DNA from: an uncultured Microbacterium sp.
GTDB lineage: Bacteria; Actinomycetota; Actinomycetes; Actinomycetales; Microbacteriaceae
Direction: 5' to 3'
Length of the DNA: 17,503 nucleotides
NCBI GenBank assembly: GCA_937926065.1
Contig: CALANM010000126.1
Coordinates: 1-17,503 of the forward strand
The stretch's first letter is position 1; every line of letters begins with the position of its first letter. A model generated the notes under the pieces. The model worked only from the letters and a program-made list of their open reading frames with translations. It was not told where the DNA came from and did not search any database. A program made the position numbers and the translations under genes. This document shows, piece by piece, positions 6,436-15,959 of this stretch.

Positions 6436-8111
6436 GAGCGCTCCCGCCCGTCCTCGGACTCCGCCGACGCAGGCTCCGTGTTCACAACAGGCTCCACCAG
6501 CGCGGGCTCGGCGACCTCCGTCACAGCGTCCTCGGAGTCTGCCGACGAGCTCCAGCGGTGCGACCGATCCCGGGATGCCGCGTCGATGACCGCGGCGGCC
6601 GCATCGCGCCACAGGCCGAGGGCGTCGTCACGATCGAGGATTCCGAGCGAGCCCGACACGGGACCGAGCACCGTGTGCCCGGTGACATTCGCCACCCGCA
6701 CGGCGCGATCGACAGGCCCCTGGGACACGCGGATCGACTGCAGCCGCGCGAGAGGAAGCACCACGAGTGCGCGACGGAGCCAGCCCGTGCGCATCAGAAG
6801 CGCATCGGGGGTGAGCAGGAAGCCGTTGCGACGCCACGACAGCGGCCGCAGCCACCGCGCACGGGGCGGCGTGGTCGTGTATGCGTCGACCTGCGGACGC
6901 TCGAGGCCGCCGTCGAGCAGTGCGCGCCATTGTTCGGCGCCGAGCACCGGAAGGAGCAGAGGCAGCACTCGGTCGAGGTCGGCGCGGGTCCCCACCGGCA
7001 GCACGTCGGCGAACTGCTGCTGGGCCGAATCGCTCGCCGACCGTCCCGAAAGACGGTTCACGCGGATGCGCCACCAGCCGAACCTGCGCCACAGCAGCGG
7101 CTGCGACATCTCCAGTGCGTGGATGCGCCCCGGCGGGAGGGTCTCGGTGATGGTCGTGAACAGACCGAAAGTGATGCGGACCCCGGCGGGCGTCGGCGCG
7201 ATCGAATACCGCAGCGTGCGAGTGATCTGCCGGAACCAGTACGCACCGAAACCCAGGAGCGTCGGGATGATCGAGAACAGCACCCACGGCGTGCCGACGA
7301 TCGACCCGACGACGACACCGGCCAGCAGCAGCACGAGAAAGATCGTCGAGCCCGACATCAGTTGCGAGGCGACGAGCCTCCCAGGCGGGATGTGCACGAC
7401 CGACGCCGGCTCCGCCACCGGGCCCTCCGCCCCCTCGATCAGGCCCGTGATGCCGGCGCTCACCGCCGCCAACGCCCGATCCCGCGCCGGACCGCCGGTC
7501 GCCGCACGTGCCTCCGCGAGCCGGCGACCCGAAGCGAGACGCAGGATGTCGGCGCGCACCGCCTCAGCATTCGCCGTAGACAGATACTCGAGCTTCACGT
7601 TCGCATCGATCCCCGCGCCCACCACCTCGAGCTTCGCGAGACCCAGAAGGCGCGCCACCATCGGACGCGTCAGGTTCACACCCTGCACCCGATCCAGCGG
7701 AGCACGACGATGAGTGCGGAACAGCACGCCACTGCGCACCTCGACGTCATCACCCGTGATGCGGAACGTATGGAACCGCCACATCATCCAGAACACCGCC
7801 AGCACCACGAGCAGCACTCCGAGCACGACCAGCGCCGCGAGGAGCACCAGGTCGTTGCTGACGATGAAGTCGATCGGGTCACCCTCGTCGACATAGTCGA
7901 ACTCGTCGCCCATCATCGGCACGAACGTCGAGATCAGCCGATCACGGAAATTGGCGATCACGACACCGACCACCACGACGAGCGTCAGCCCGCCGCGCAT
8001 GAGCGGGGTCAGCGGATGCATGTGGTGCCACTCGCCGTCACTCAGCGGCGAGCGCACCTCCACGGGCAGACCGTCACGTCCAGAGGCAGGAGCGGGCGCG
8101 GCGTCGGTCAC
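6432..8111 (-). CDS. Membrane protein with three bacterial PH (bPH2) domains, YdbT type
   Basis: A 559-residue membrane protein built of two pairs of helices (about 40-53 and 88-111; 254-270 and 275-291) and three bPH2 units: about 113-190 (FRITGDDVEVRSGVL...PLDRVQGVNL), 300-385 (YSIAPTPAGVRITFGL...PPGRIHALEM) and 428-510 (FLLTPDALLMRTGWL...PLARLQSIRV). Each has the family's pattern of a strand, a 'GVL/GLF/GWL' turn and a P-x-x-R-hydrophobic-x motif. The C-terminal 45 residues are Ser/Glu/Ala-rich and probably disordered. In Bacillus, YdbS and YdbT act as a pair and have been linked to tolerance of a membrane-active bacteriocin; a related envelope role here is inference. The start is a GTG at 8111 whose GTGA overlaps the stop of the YdbS-type gene, implying translational coupling. 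Confidence 0.88.
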   Translation of the reverse strand: MTDAAPAPASGRDGLPVEVRSPLSDGEWHHMHPLTPLMRGGLTLVVVVGVVIANFRDRLISTFVPMMGDEFDYVDEGDPIDFIVSNDLVLLAALVVLGVLLVVLAVFWMMWRFHTFRITGDDVEVRSGVLFRTHRRAPLDRVQGVNLTRPMVARLLGLAKLEVVGAGIDANVKLEYLSTANAEAVRADILRLASGRRLAEARAATGGPARDRALAAVSAGITGLIEGAEGPVAEPASVVHIPPGRLVASQLMSGSTIFLVLLLAGVVVGSIVGTPWVLFSIIPTLLGFGAYWFRQITRTLRYSIAPTPAGVRITFGLFTTITETLPPGRIHALEMSQPLLWRRFGWWRIRVNRLSGRSASDSAQQQFADVLPVGTRADLDRVLPLLLPVLGAEQWRALLDGGLERPQVDAYTTTPPRARWLRPLSWRRNGFLLTPDALLMRTGWLRRALVVLPLARLQSIRVSQGPVDRAVRVANVTGHTVLGPVSGSLGILDRDDALGLWRDAAAAVIDAASRDRSHRWSSSADSEDAVTEVAEPALVEPVVNTEPASAESEDGRERS

Positions 8112-8761
8112 AGTCCCGTCCGGCGGGTCTCGGCGACGTCGATGAGCGTGTCACGCAGACGTTCGGCAGCCTCCTGGGTCAGCCCCGGGATCGTGACGCC
8201 CGTCGCCGCCGCAGCCGTCACGAGCTTCAGCTGCGCGATCCCGAAGCCGCGGTCAAGAGGGCCATGCGTGATGTCCACCAGCTGCATCCGCCCATACGGC
8301 ACCGCCACCATGCGCTGCCACAGGATGCCACGGCGGAACACCAGGTCGTCCGCGCGCAGCTGATACCCGATCGACCGAGCCTGCCGCGGGATCACCGCCA
8401 GCATGACCAGCGTGACCACGACGCCGATGCCCGCAGGGATCAGCACCCACTGCATGCCCATTCCGAGCCACATCACGAGCGCGACCAGCACGATCAGCGC
8501 CAGCACCGCCCCGTTCGAGATCAACTGCACCACCACATACTTCGGAGAGATCTGATGCCACGTCCCATCACCCAGCGGAAGCCGATTCTCGCTGCGTGGC
8601 TCCGGGAAAGACGCGTACGTGCCCGCATCCAGCACGGCATCCTCACCGTGCGGCGCCTGGACGACGTGCGCCTCAACCGCCACGCCGGCGTCCGCCGGCG
8701 TGAGATCAGGATTGGTGGGAGAGTCCGAAGCCGGGATCGGGTTCTCCGGGCTGTTCGTCAT
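8108..8761 (-). CDS. PH domain membrane protein, YdbS type
   Basis: A 217-residue protein: a 60-residue polar, Pro/Ser/Asp-rich N-terminus, two membrane helices (about 78-100 and 104-125) and one bPH2 domain (about 131-205: YQLRADDLVFRRGILWQR, then PYGRMQLVDITHGPLDR). This is the standard YdbS architecture, and it is encoded next to the YdbT-type partner with a GTGA overlap. The ATG at 8761 has AAGGA 6-7 nt upstream; the longer frame (to 8809) lacks any support. This start lies inside the end of the DUF3180 gene, a 56-bp overlap. A later GTG start would shorten only the disordered N-terminus, so the exact start is the least certain point. Confidence 0.87.
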   Translation of the reverse strand: MTNSPENPIPASDSPTNPDLTPADAGVAVEAHVVQAPHGEDAVLDAGTYASFPEPRSENRLPLGDGTWHQISPKYVVVQLISNGAVLALIVLVALVMWLGMGMQWVLIPAGIGVVVTLVMLAVIPRQARSIGYQLRADDLVFRRGILWQRMVAVPYGRMQLVDITHGPLDRGFGIAQLKLVTAAAATGVTIPGLTQEAAERLRDTLIDVAETRRTGL

Positions 8762-9200
8762 CGTCGTCCTTCCGAATCGTGCACAGATACTCGGCGACGA
8801 GACCGGCAACGACCAGGAGAAGCGCCCCGACCGCCGCGGCGACCACCGCCCCCACCGAGCCTAGCGACGGCCCCACCGGTCTCGTCACGAGGAACAGCAG
8901 AAGCCCCAGCGCCACGCCCGCCACAAGAGACCCCACGATGCTCGACGACCGCGCCAGCATCGCGATGCGCAGCGCACGGAACGGATCGACCCGCCGCGAC
9001 GACGCACCCGTCGTCGCCCGCCGGATCGGGATCGCGAGCGCCACCGTCACCGCACCCAGCACCACGAGCAGCACAGGAAGCATCAGCGACGGTGTGAACG
9101 TCGGCTGGCCCGACGCCGTCAGCAGCTGATCGATCAGGAAGCCCACGACAAGGCCCGCGACGCCGACTGCCAGCAGTGCACCCGCACTCGTCCGCTTCAC
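8706..9200 (-). CDS. DUF3180 membrane protein
   Basis: A 164-residue protein with four hydrophobic segments (about 5-25, 38-58, 82-105 and 113-138). The loop RVDPFRALRIAMLARSSSIVGS lies between the second and third, with the conserved P-x-x-A-x-R-x-x-x-L-A-R-x-S-S pattern, and the tail EYLCTIRKDDDDE is typical of DUF3180. Function is unknown. The family sits directly after folK in many actinobacteria, including M. tuberculosis (Rv3605c in my memory). The GTG at 9200 overlaps the folK stop as GTGA. The open frame upstream (to 9287) is a shadow of folK. The final 19 codons overlap the start of the YdbS-type gene. Confidence 0.88.
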   Translation of the reverse strand: MKRTSAGALLAVGVAGLVVGFLIDQLLTASGQPTFTPSLMLPVLLVVLGAVTVALAIPIRRATTGASSRRVDPFRALRIAMLARSSSIVGSLVAGVALGLLLFLVTRPVGPSLGSVGAVVAAAVGALLLVVAGLVAEYLCTIRKDDDDEQPGEPDPGFGLSHQS

Positions 9201-9748
9201 CGCTCGCCACCTTCCCGCAGCGCCGCCAGCAGCTGATCCACACGGCCGTGGCCAGGCAGCACGGCATCCGGATCGACGCTCAGCCACGGCCCCAGCACGA
9301 AGTCGCGCTCCGCCGCCCGCGGATGCGGCAGCGTCAGCTCAAGGGAATCCGAACGCACCTCGCCGTACGCGATGAGATCGAGGTCGAGCGTGCGGTCCTG
9401 CCAGCGCGGCTGATCCGCTGTGCGCCGGGGGCGACCATGGCGCTCCTCGATCGCATGCAGGTAGTCGAGCAGCACCGTCGGCGCCAGCCGCGTCGACAGC
9501 AGCACCACCGAGTTCAGATACGGAGGCGCCGACGGATCCGGGCCGCTCGGCGTCAGCGCCACCGACTCGATCGTGTCGGCCACCGCCGTGACCTCCGTCA
9601 TCGGAAGACGCGCGAGATCCGCGACCGCAGCCGAGATCGTCTCGCCCCGGTCGCCGAGGTTGGCACCCAGCGCGACCACCGCAGCTGTCGGCGCGAGGGC
9701 GCCCCCGGGCAGACCGTCCGAGACGCCCTGTGCGAGATCACGGCTCAT
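9197..9748 (-). CDS. folK: 2-amino-4-hydroxy-6-hydroxymethyldihydropteridine diphosphokinase (HPPK)
   Basis: A 183-residue enzyme that transfers pyrophosphate from ATP to 6-hydroxymethyl-7,8-dihydropterin, the step before FolP. Visible signatures are the start of the core fold, ALGANLGDR (26-34), the catalytic/metal-binding RTLDLDLIAYG (119-129) and LPHPRAAERDFVLGPW (140-155). The first 20 residues (MSRDLAQGVSDGLPGGALAP) are an extension before the conserved fold. The ATG at 9748 overlaps the folB stop as ATGA, with GGGAGGAG about 5 nt upstream. The stop overlaps the DUF3180 start as GTGA. Confidence 0.95.
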   Translation of the reverse strand: MSRDLAQGVSDGLPGGALAPTAAVVALGANLGDRGETISAAVADLARLPMTEVTAVADTIESVALTPSGPDPSAPPYLNSVVLLSTRLAPTVLLDYLHAIEERHGRPRRTADQPRWQDRTLDLDLIAYGEVRSDSLELTLPHPRAAERDFVLGPWLSVDPDAVLPGHGRVDQLLAALREGGER

Positions 9749-10119
9749 CGCAGCTCCTCCCGGCGGCGGTGGAGCGTCACCGACACGTCACCGAAGGCCA
9801 CCGCGATCGGCGCCTGCGGCTTGTGCACCGTCACGGTCACCGCATCGACGAGCGGGAACGCGAACGCCACATCGACGATCCGCTGCGCCAGCGTCTCGAG
9901 CAGATCGACCGGCTCACCCGTCAGCACGCCCGCGACCCGCTCGGCAAGGTCGCCGTAGTGCACGGTGTCGGCGACATCGTCGGTCGCGGCAGCCCGCGCC
10001 AGCGACAGCTCGAGCTCGACATCGGCGACGAACTCCTGCCCCTCGCGGCGCTCATGCTCGTACACGCCGTGGAAACCGACCGCACGGATGCCGGTCAGCG
10101 CAATCCGATCCGCGCTCAT
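9745..10119 (-). CDS. folB: Dihydroneopterin aldolase
   Basis: A 124-residue cytoplasmic enzyme that splits 7,8-dihydroneopterin into 6-hydroxymethyldihydropterin and glycolaldehyde. It shows GFHGVYEHERREGQ (15-28, with the conserved Glu), the active-site Tyr in VHYGDLAE (Tyr55), LLETLAQRI (73-81) and the Lys100-Pro of VTVHKPQAPI. Length is typical of the family. I chose the ATG at 10119 because it overlaps the folP stop (ATGA) and has GGGAGGG just upstream; the frame extends to 10140 without support. Confidence 0.95.
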   Translation of the reverse strand: MSADRIALTGIRAVGFHGVYEHERREGQEFVADVELELSLARAAATDDVADTVHYGDLAERVAGVLTGEPVDLLETLAQRIVDVAFAFPLVDAVTVTVHKPQAPIAVAFGDVSVTLHRRREELR

Positions 10120-10928
10120 CGGCCCTCCCAGCGGCGCCACACGGCCAGCGCGTCACGCGTCGCCCCCACATCGTGCACCCGCACCGCCCACACGCCTGCG
10201 CGGGCCGCCAGCACGCTCGTCACAGCCGTCGCGAGATCCTTGCGCGCCTCCGCCACCGACTCCTCAGCCGGTGCGGCCTCGGCCAGAGCGTCACCGAGGA
10301 AGCGTTTGCGGCTCGTGCCCACCAGCACACGCGGGCCGATGCCGACGACGCGATCGAGCCCGCGCAGCGCCTCCCAGTTCTGCTCGCCCGCCTTGCCGAA
10401 GCCGATGCCCGGATCGAGGATGACCCGGTCGGGAGAGATCCCCGCCGCCGCCGCGGCCTGACGCCGGTCGTCGAGCTCGGCGACCACGTCTCGCACGACG
10501 TCGTCGTACTGCGCCCGCGCGTACATCTCCGCCGAGTGCCCACGCCAGTGCTGCAGGATGACGTCGGCGCCCGATGCGGCGACGGCGGGCAGCATGTCCG
10601 GGTCGGCGAGCCCGCCCGACACGTCGTTCACGATGCGCGCGCCGGCCTCGACCGTCGCGATCGCCGTCGACGCGTTCATCGTGTCGATCGACACCGCGAT
10701 GCCGTCGGTCGCCAGCGCCTCCACGACGGGGAGCACGCGCGCGAGCTCCTCAGAAGGGTCGACGCGCTCGGCGCCCGGGCGGGTGGACTCGCCGCCGACG
10801 TCGACGATGTCGGCACCTGCGGCGCGCAGGGCGCGCCCGTGAGAGATGGCGGCCTCGGCGGAGAAGTGCCGGCCGCCGTCGCTGAACGAGTCGGGCGTCA
10901 CATTGACGATGCCCATGATGAGGGTCAT
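10116..10928 (-). CDS. folP: Dihydropteroate synthase
   Basis: A 270-residue TIM-barrel enzyme, the sulfonamide target, that joins p-aminobenzoate to hydroxymethyldihydropterin pyrophosphate. Loop 1 (NVTPDSFSDGG, 9-19), loop 2 (VGGESTRPGA, 44-53), the SIDT (80-83) and NDVSGG (101-106) strands, LDPGIGFGK (171-179), GTSRKRF (204-210) and RVHDV (250-254) are all present. One small oddity is LQHWRG (125-130), where most DHPS have a Met before the His. The ATG at 10928 overlaps the folE stop as ATGA. It is the third gene of a coupled folE-P-B-K set. Confidence 0.96.
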   Translation of the reverse strand: MTLIMGIVNVTPDSFSDGGRHFSAEAAISHGRALRAAGADIVDVGGESTRPGAERVDPSEELARVLPVVEALATDGIAVSIDTMNASTAIATVEAGARIVNDVSGGLADPDMLPAVAASGADVILQHWRGHSAEMYARAQYDDVVRDVVAELDDRRQAAAAAGISPDRVILDPGIGFGKAGEQNWEALRGLDRVVGIGPRVLVGTSRKRFLGDALAEAAPAEESVAEARKDLATAVTSVLAARAGVWAVRVHDVGATRDALAVWRRWEGR

Positions 10929-11518
10929 GACGCGCCGTGTCCCGTCAGCAGCAGCATGATCTCGGCGCGTGCGGCCGGGTCAGCGAGCTCCCCGCGGGCG
11001 GCGACCGTGACGGTCGACGCGTCGGGCTGACGGCCGCCGCGCATCGTCACGCACTCGTGGGTCGCATCGAGCACCACGAGCACGCCACGGGTGTCGAGCG
11101 AGCAGGCGATGGCATCCGCGATCTGCTCTCCCAGACGCTCCTGCACCTGCGGACGGGCGGCCAGCACGTCGACCACGCGGGGAAGGGCGCCCAGCCCCAC
11201 GACCTGTTCACCGGGCAGGTACGCGATGTGGGCGTGACCGGCGAACGGCAGAAGATGATGCTCGCACACCGACCGGAAGCGGATGTCGCGCAGCATGACG
11301 GCACCGGACGGAAGGGTGTCGGGTGCGGGCCCGCGAGTGACCGAGATGGTGTGCGCGAGCGGCTCAGTGGCATCCTGTCCCACTCCCGAGAAGAACTCGG
11401 TATACGCGTCGGCGACGCGCTGCGGGGTCAGGCGGAGGCCGGGACGGTCGGGGTCCTCCCCGATCGCCTCGAGCAGTTCGCGCACCAGAACGGCGACGCG
11501 CTCACGGTCGACGGCCAC
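10925..11518 (-). CDS. folE: GTP cyclohydrolase I
   Basis: A 197-residue enzyme for the first committed step of folate synthesis, GTP to 7,8-dihydroneopterin triphosphate. The zinc site is intact: Cys85 and His88 in SVCEHHLLPF, and Cys156 in THECVTMRG. The AHIAYLPGEQVVGLGALPRVVD segment (96-117) and the final RAEIMLLL are also typical, as is the length. It starts with GTG at 11518, only 9 bp after the ftsH stop, with no good Shine-Dalgarno, so translation is probably coupled to ftsH. Confidence 0.96.
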   Translation of the reverse strand: MAVDRERVAVLVRELLEAIGEDPDRPGLRLTPQRVADAYTEFFSGVGQDATEPLAHTISVTRGPAPDTLPSGAVMLRDIRFRSVCEHHLLPFAGHAHIAYLPGEQVVGLGALPRVVDVLAARPQVQERLGEQIADAIACSLDTRGVLVVLDATHECVTMRGGRQPDASTVTVAARGELADPAARAEIMLLLTGHGAS

Positions 11519-11527
11519 GGCCCGAGC

Positions 11528-13534
<2,007 letters not shown>

Positions 13535-13543
13535 GGTGCGCTC

Positions 13544-13549
13544 AGGCTA
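13544..13549 (-). promoter_or_regulatory. Candidate -10 element of ftsH
   Basis: TAGCCT on the minus strand fits TANNNT and ends 9 nt before the ftsH ATG, placing transcription start within a few bases of the start codon. No clear -35 is visible. The remaining hpt-ftsH gap (84 bp) contains a 12-bp palindrome CGGGGCGCCCCG at 13593-13604 without a T-run. Confidence 0.3.
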
Positions 13550-13618
13550 TCGCGCGCGACTATGCGCGCACTGTGCATTCGCCCACGGCGTACGGGGCGC
13601 CCCGACCGCTGGCGGCCG

Positions 13619-14170
<552 letters not shown>

Positions 14171-14176
14171 GATTCG

Positions 14177-14182
14177 AGTGTA
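14177..14182 (-). promoter_or_regulatory. Candidate -10 element of hpt (leaderless start)
   Basis: TACACT (minus strand) lies 6 nt before the hpt ATG, in the 47-bp tilS-hpt gap. The implied transcription start is at or next to the A of ATG, and no Shine-Dalgarno is present. No -35 of consensus quality is seen. Confidence 0.45.
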
Positions 14183-14217
14183 AGCACTTCCTCGTCGGCG
14201 GAAGGACCCGGGACCGC

Positions 14218-15237
14218 TTATGCGGTGGCGGCGCCTGCGGCCGTGAAGACGATGCGGTCGCCGCGGCGCGCGGCCCGGCATCCGGGGAGGTCGATCGGGC
14301 CCTGGCCCGACCAGTCGACGGCCAGACGCGCGACTTCGAGCGTCTGAGTGCGTGTGAGGCTCTCGCCGAACTCGCTCGCCACGACGTGACGGATGATGCG
14401 GTGGCGCAGCGCCGGCGGATTGGCGGCGAGCGCGGGCACCGACACGGCGATGCCCGCCTCGGCGTGCTCGACGATGTCCTCGATGATCTCGTCGATCATC
14501 TCCGCGAACGCCTCGGCATCCTCGCGCAGCTGCTCGGCGGTGCGGGCGAGCGCCTCGGCGATGCCGGGTCCGAGCGCCTCCTCCAGCAGCGGCAGGACGT
14601 CCTGGCGTACGCGCACCCGCAGGAACCGGCGGTCGAGGTTGTGCGGATCGCTCCACGGCGGAAGGCCCTGCGCGATGCACGCGGCGCGGGTCATCTGTCG
14701 GCGCACGCCCAGCAGGGGGCGCAGCCAGCGGATGCCGTCGTCCTCACGTACGGGCGCCATGCCGCCGAGGCTGGTCGCCCCGGAGCCGCGGGCGAGGCCG
14801 ATGAGCACGGTCTCGGCCTGGTCGTCGAGCGTGTGGGCGAGGAGGATGACGTCGGCGCCGACCTCGCGCGCCGCGTGCCGGAGCGCGTCACGGCGGGCGT
14901 CGCGGGCGGCGGCTTCGGGCCCGCCCTCCGTGCCGACCGTCACGCGCACCGAGCGGGCCGGGAGACCCAGCGACTCGGCGGCGGCCACGGCGCGTGCGGT
15001 CACCTTCTCGGAGCCGGGCTGCAGCGCATGGTCGATCACGACGGCCGTCGCCTCGATGCCGGCACGGGGCGCCTCGAACGCGACCGCTGCCGCCAAGGCG
15101 AGCGAGTCCGCACCGCCCGACAGCCCGACGACGACTGGGCCCGACACCTCGGCGAGCGATTCGCGCACGGCGCGCCGGATCGCGGCGACGGCAGGGTCGA
15201 GACCGGGGCGGTGTTCCACGGCATCCACGTTAGCCAC
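14218..15237 (-). CDS. tilS: tRNA(Ile)-lysidine synthase
   Basis: A 339-residue ATP-dependent enzyme that converts C34 of the CAU-anticodon tRNA-Ile to lysidine. The PP-loop SGGADS (40-45) is intact and is followed by TAVVIDHALQPGSE (64-77) and LLAHTLDDQAETVLIGLARGSG (131-152, given here as LLAHTLDDQAETV and LIGLARGSG), the classic TilS core. RFLRVRVRQDVLPLL matches the family's RN-R-x-R-VLP-L region. It is shorter than the E. coli enzyme, lacking most of the C-terminal domain, as usual in actinobacteria. The GTG at 15237 is the first in-frame start; GTG at 15228 or 15219 are also possible and none has a clear Shine-Dalgarno. It is divergent from ppa and first in the minus-strand cluster. Confidence 0.94.
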   Translation of the reverse strand: MANVDAVEHRPGLDPAVAAIRRAVRESLAEVSGPVVVGLSGGADSLALAAAVAFEAPRAGIEATAVVIDHALQPGSEKVTARAVAAAESLGLPARSVRVTVGTEGGPEAAARDARRDALRHAAREVGADVILLAHTLDDQAETVLIGLARGSGATSLGGMAPVREDDGIRWLRPLLGVRRQMTRAACIAQGLPPWSDPHNLDRRFLRVRVRQDVLPLLEEALGPGIAEALARTAEQLREDAEAFAEMIDEIIEDIVEHAEAGIAVSVPALAANPPALRHRIIRHVVASEFGESLTRTQTLEVARLAVDWSGQGPIDLPGCRAARRGDRIVFTAAGAATA

Positions 15238-15287
15238 CGCGCCGCCCTGCCGACGTCGGTCCGCTCACGCGGCCGGCCACGCGCGAC

Positions 15288-15293
15288 TAGGCT
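15288..15293 (+). promoter_or_regulatory. Candidate -10 element of ppa
   Basis: TAGGCT fits TANNNT and lies 46 nt before the ppa ATG in the 102-bp tilS-ppa divergent gap. An overlapping TTGACG (15293-15298) could instead be a -35, but no good -10 follows at 16-18 bp. Which one is used cannot be settled by eye. Confidence 0.3.
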
Positions 15294-15339
15294 TGACGCG
15301 GCATTTCTGCACCGAGTGACATCCCGAAGGAGAACCGAC

Positions 15340-15873
15340 ATGGGCGCGTACGACGCCGTCATCGAGATCCCGCGCGGCAGCCGCGTGAAGTACGAGGTCG
15401 ACCACGGCACCGGCCGTGTGTTCCTCGACCGCGTGCTGTTCACGCCGATGGGCTACCCCGCCAACTACGGATTCTTCGAGAACACCCTCGGTGAGGACGG
15501 CGACCCGCTCGACGTGCTGCTGCTCCTCGACCGCGACCTGTACCCCGGCGTCATGGCGAAGGTCCGTCCGGTCGCCGTGCTCAAGATGCTCGACGAGGCC
15601 GGCGGCGACGACAAGGTGGTGGCTGTGCTGGCGAAGGACCCGCGCTGGGACCACGTCCAGGACATCGACGACATCGACGACTGGACCAAGGGCGAGATCG
15701 GCCACTTCTTCGAGCACTACAAGGACCTCGAGCCCGGCAAGTGGGTCAAGGTCGACGAGTGGGCCAACGCGGCCGAAGCCGAGCGTCTCGTGTCGGAGGC
15801 GTACGCGCGCTTCGAGGAGCACGAGGCCAAGACGGCCACGCAGGGCCAGGGCGAGGCCCCCAAGACCATCTGA
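15340..15873 (+). CDS. ppa: Inorganic pyrophosphatase (family I, soluble)
   Basis: A 177-residue cytoplasmic enzyme hydrolysing pyrophosphate, pulling forward biosynthetic reactions. It has IEIPRGSRVKYEVDH (8-22), YPANYGFFENTLGEDGDPLDVLLL (39-62, with the family signature DGDPLD at 53-58) and KDPRWDHVQDIDDI (89-102), containing the metal-binding acidic residues. Length is typical of actinobacterial hexameric PPases, with a short Gln/Lys/Glu-rich tail. The ATG at 15340 is preceded by AAGGAG (15327-15332) at 7 nt. It is followed 17 bp after the stop by a strong intrinsic terminator, so it is probably monocistronic. Confidence 0.97.
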   Translation: MGAYDAVIEIPRGSRVKYEVDHGTGRVFLDRVLFTPMGYPANYGFFENTLGEDGDPLDVLLLLDRDLYPGVMAKVRPVAVLKMLDEAGGDDKVVAVLAKDPRWDHVQDIDDIDDWTKGEIGHFFEHYKDLEPGKWVKVDEWANAAEAERLVSEAYARFEEHEAKTATQGQGEAPKTI

Positions 15874-15890
15874 CGTTCGACGTCACGCGA

Positions 15891-15924
15891 GGGCGGATGC
15901 CGGGAGACCGGCGCCCGCCCTTTT
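15891..15924 (+). terminator. Intrinsic terminator of ppa
   Basis: The stem GGGCGG-AT-GCCGG pairs with CCGGC-GC-CCGCCC around a GAGA tetraloop, and TTTT follows directly. The internal AT/GC mismatch is the only flaw. The T-run is on the plus side only, so it serves ppa; for the converging M23 gene the same hairpin would lack a U tail. Confidence 0.85.
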
Positions 15925-15959
15925 GCGTTGTCCGTGCGCTGCCCGGCCGCGGGTGCGGG

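Noticed and set aside
4000..7713. Plus-strand open frame of 1237 codons antisense to lysS, DUF2520 and a PH-domain gene
   Set aside because: It is rich in Arg, Ala, Asp and His with no domain, crosses several well-supported minus-strand genes and a clear intergenic gap, and is the usual antisense shadow at 70% GC.
6558..8363. Plus-strand open frame of 601 codons antisense to the PH-domain genes
   Set aside because: Its His/Arg-rich sequence is the complement of the PH genes' codons and it has no ribosome binding site.
13593..13604. Palindrome CGGGGCGCCCCG after hpt as a terminator
   Set aside because: It is only 12 bp with no loop and no T-run on either strand, and such GC palindromes are common at this composition.
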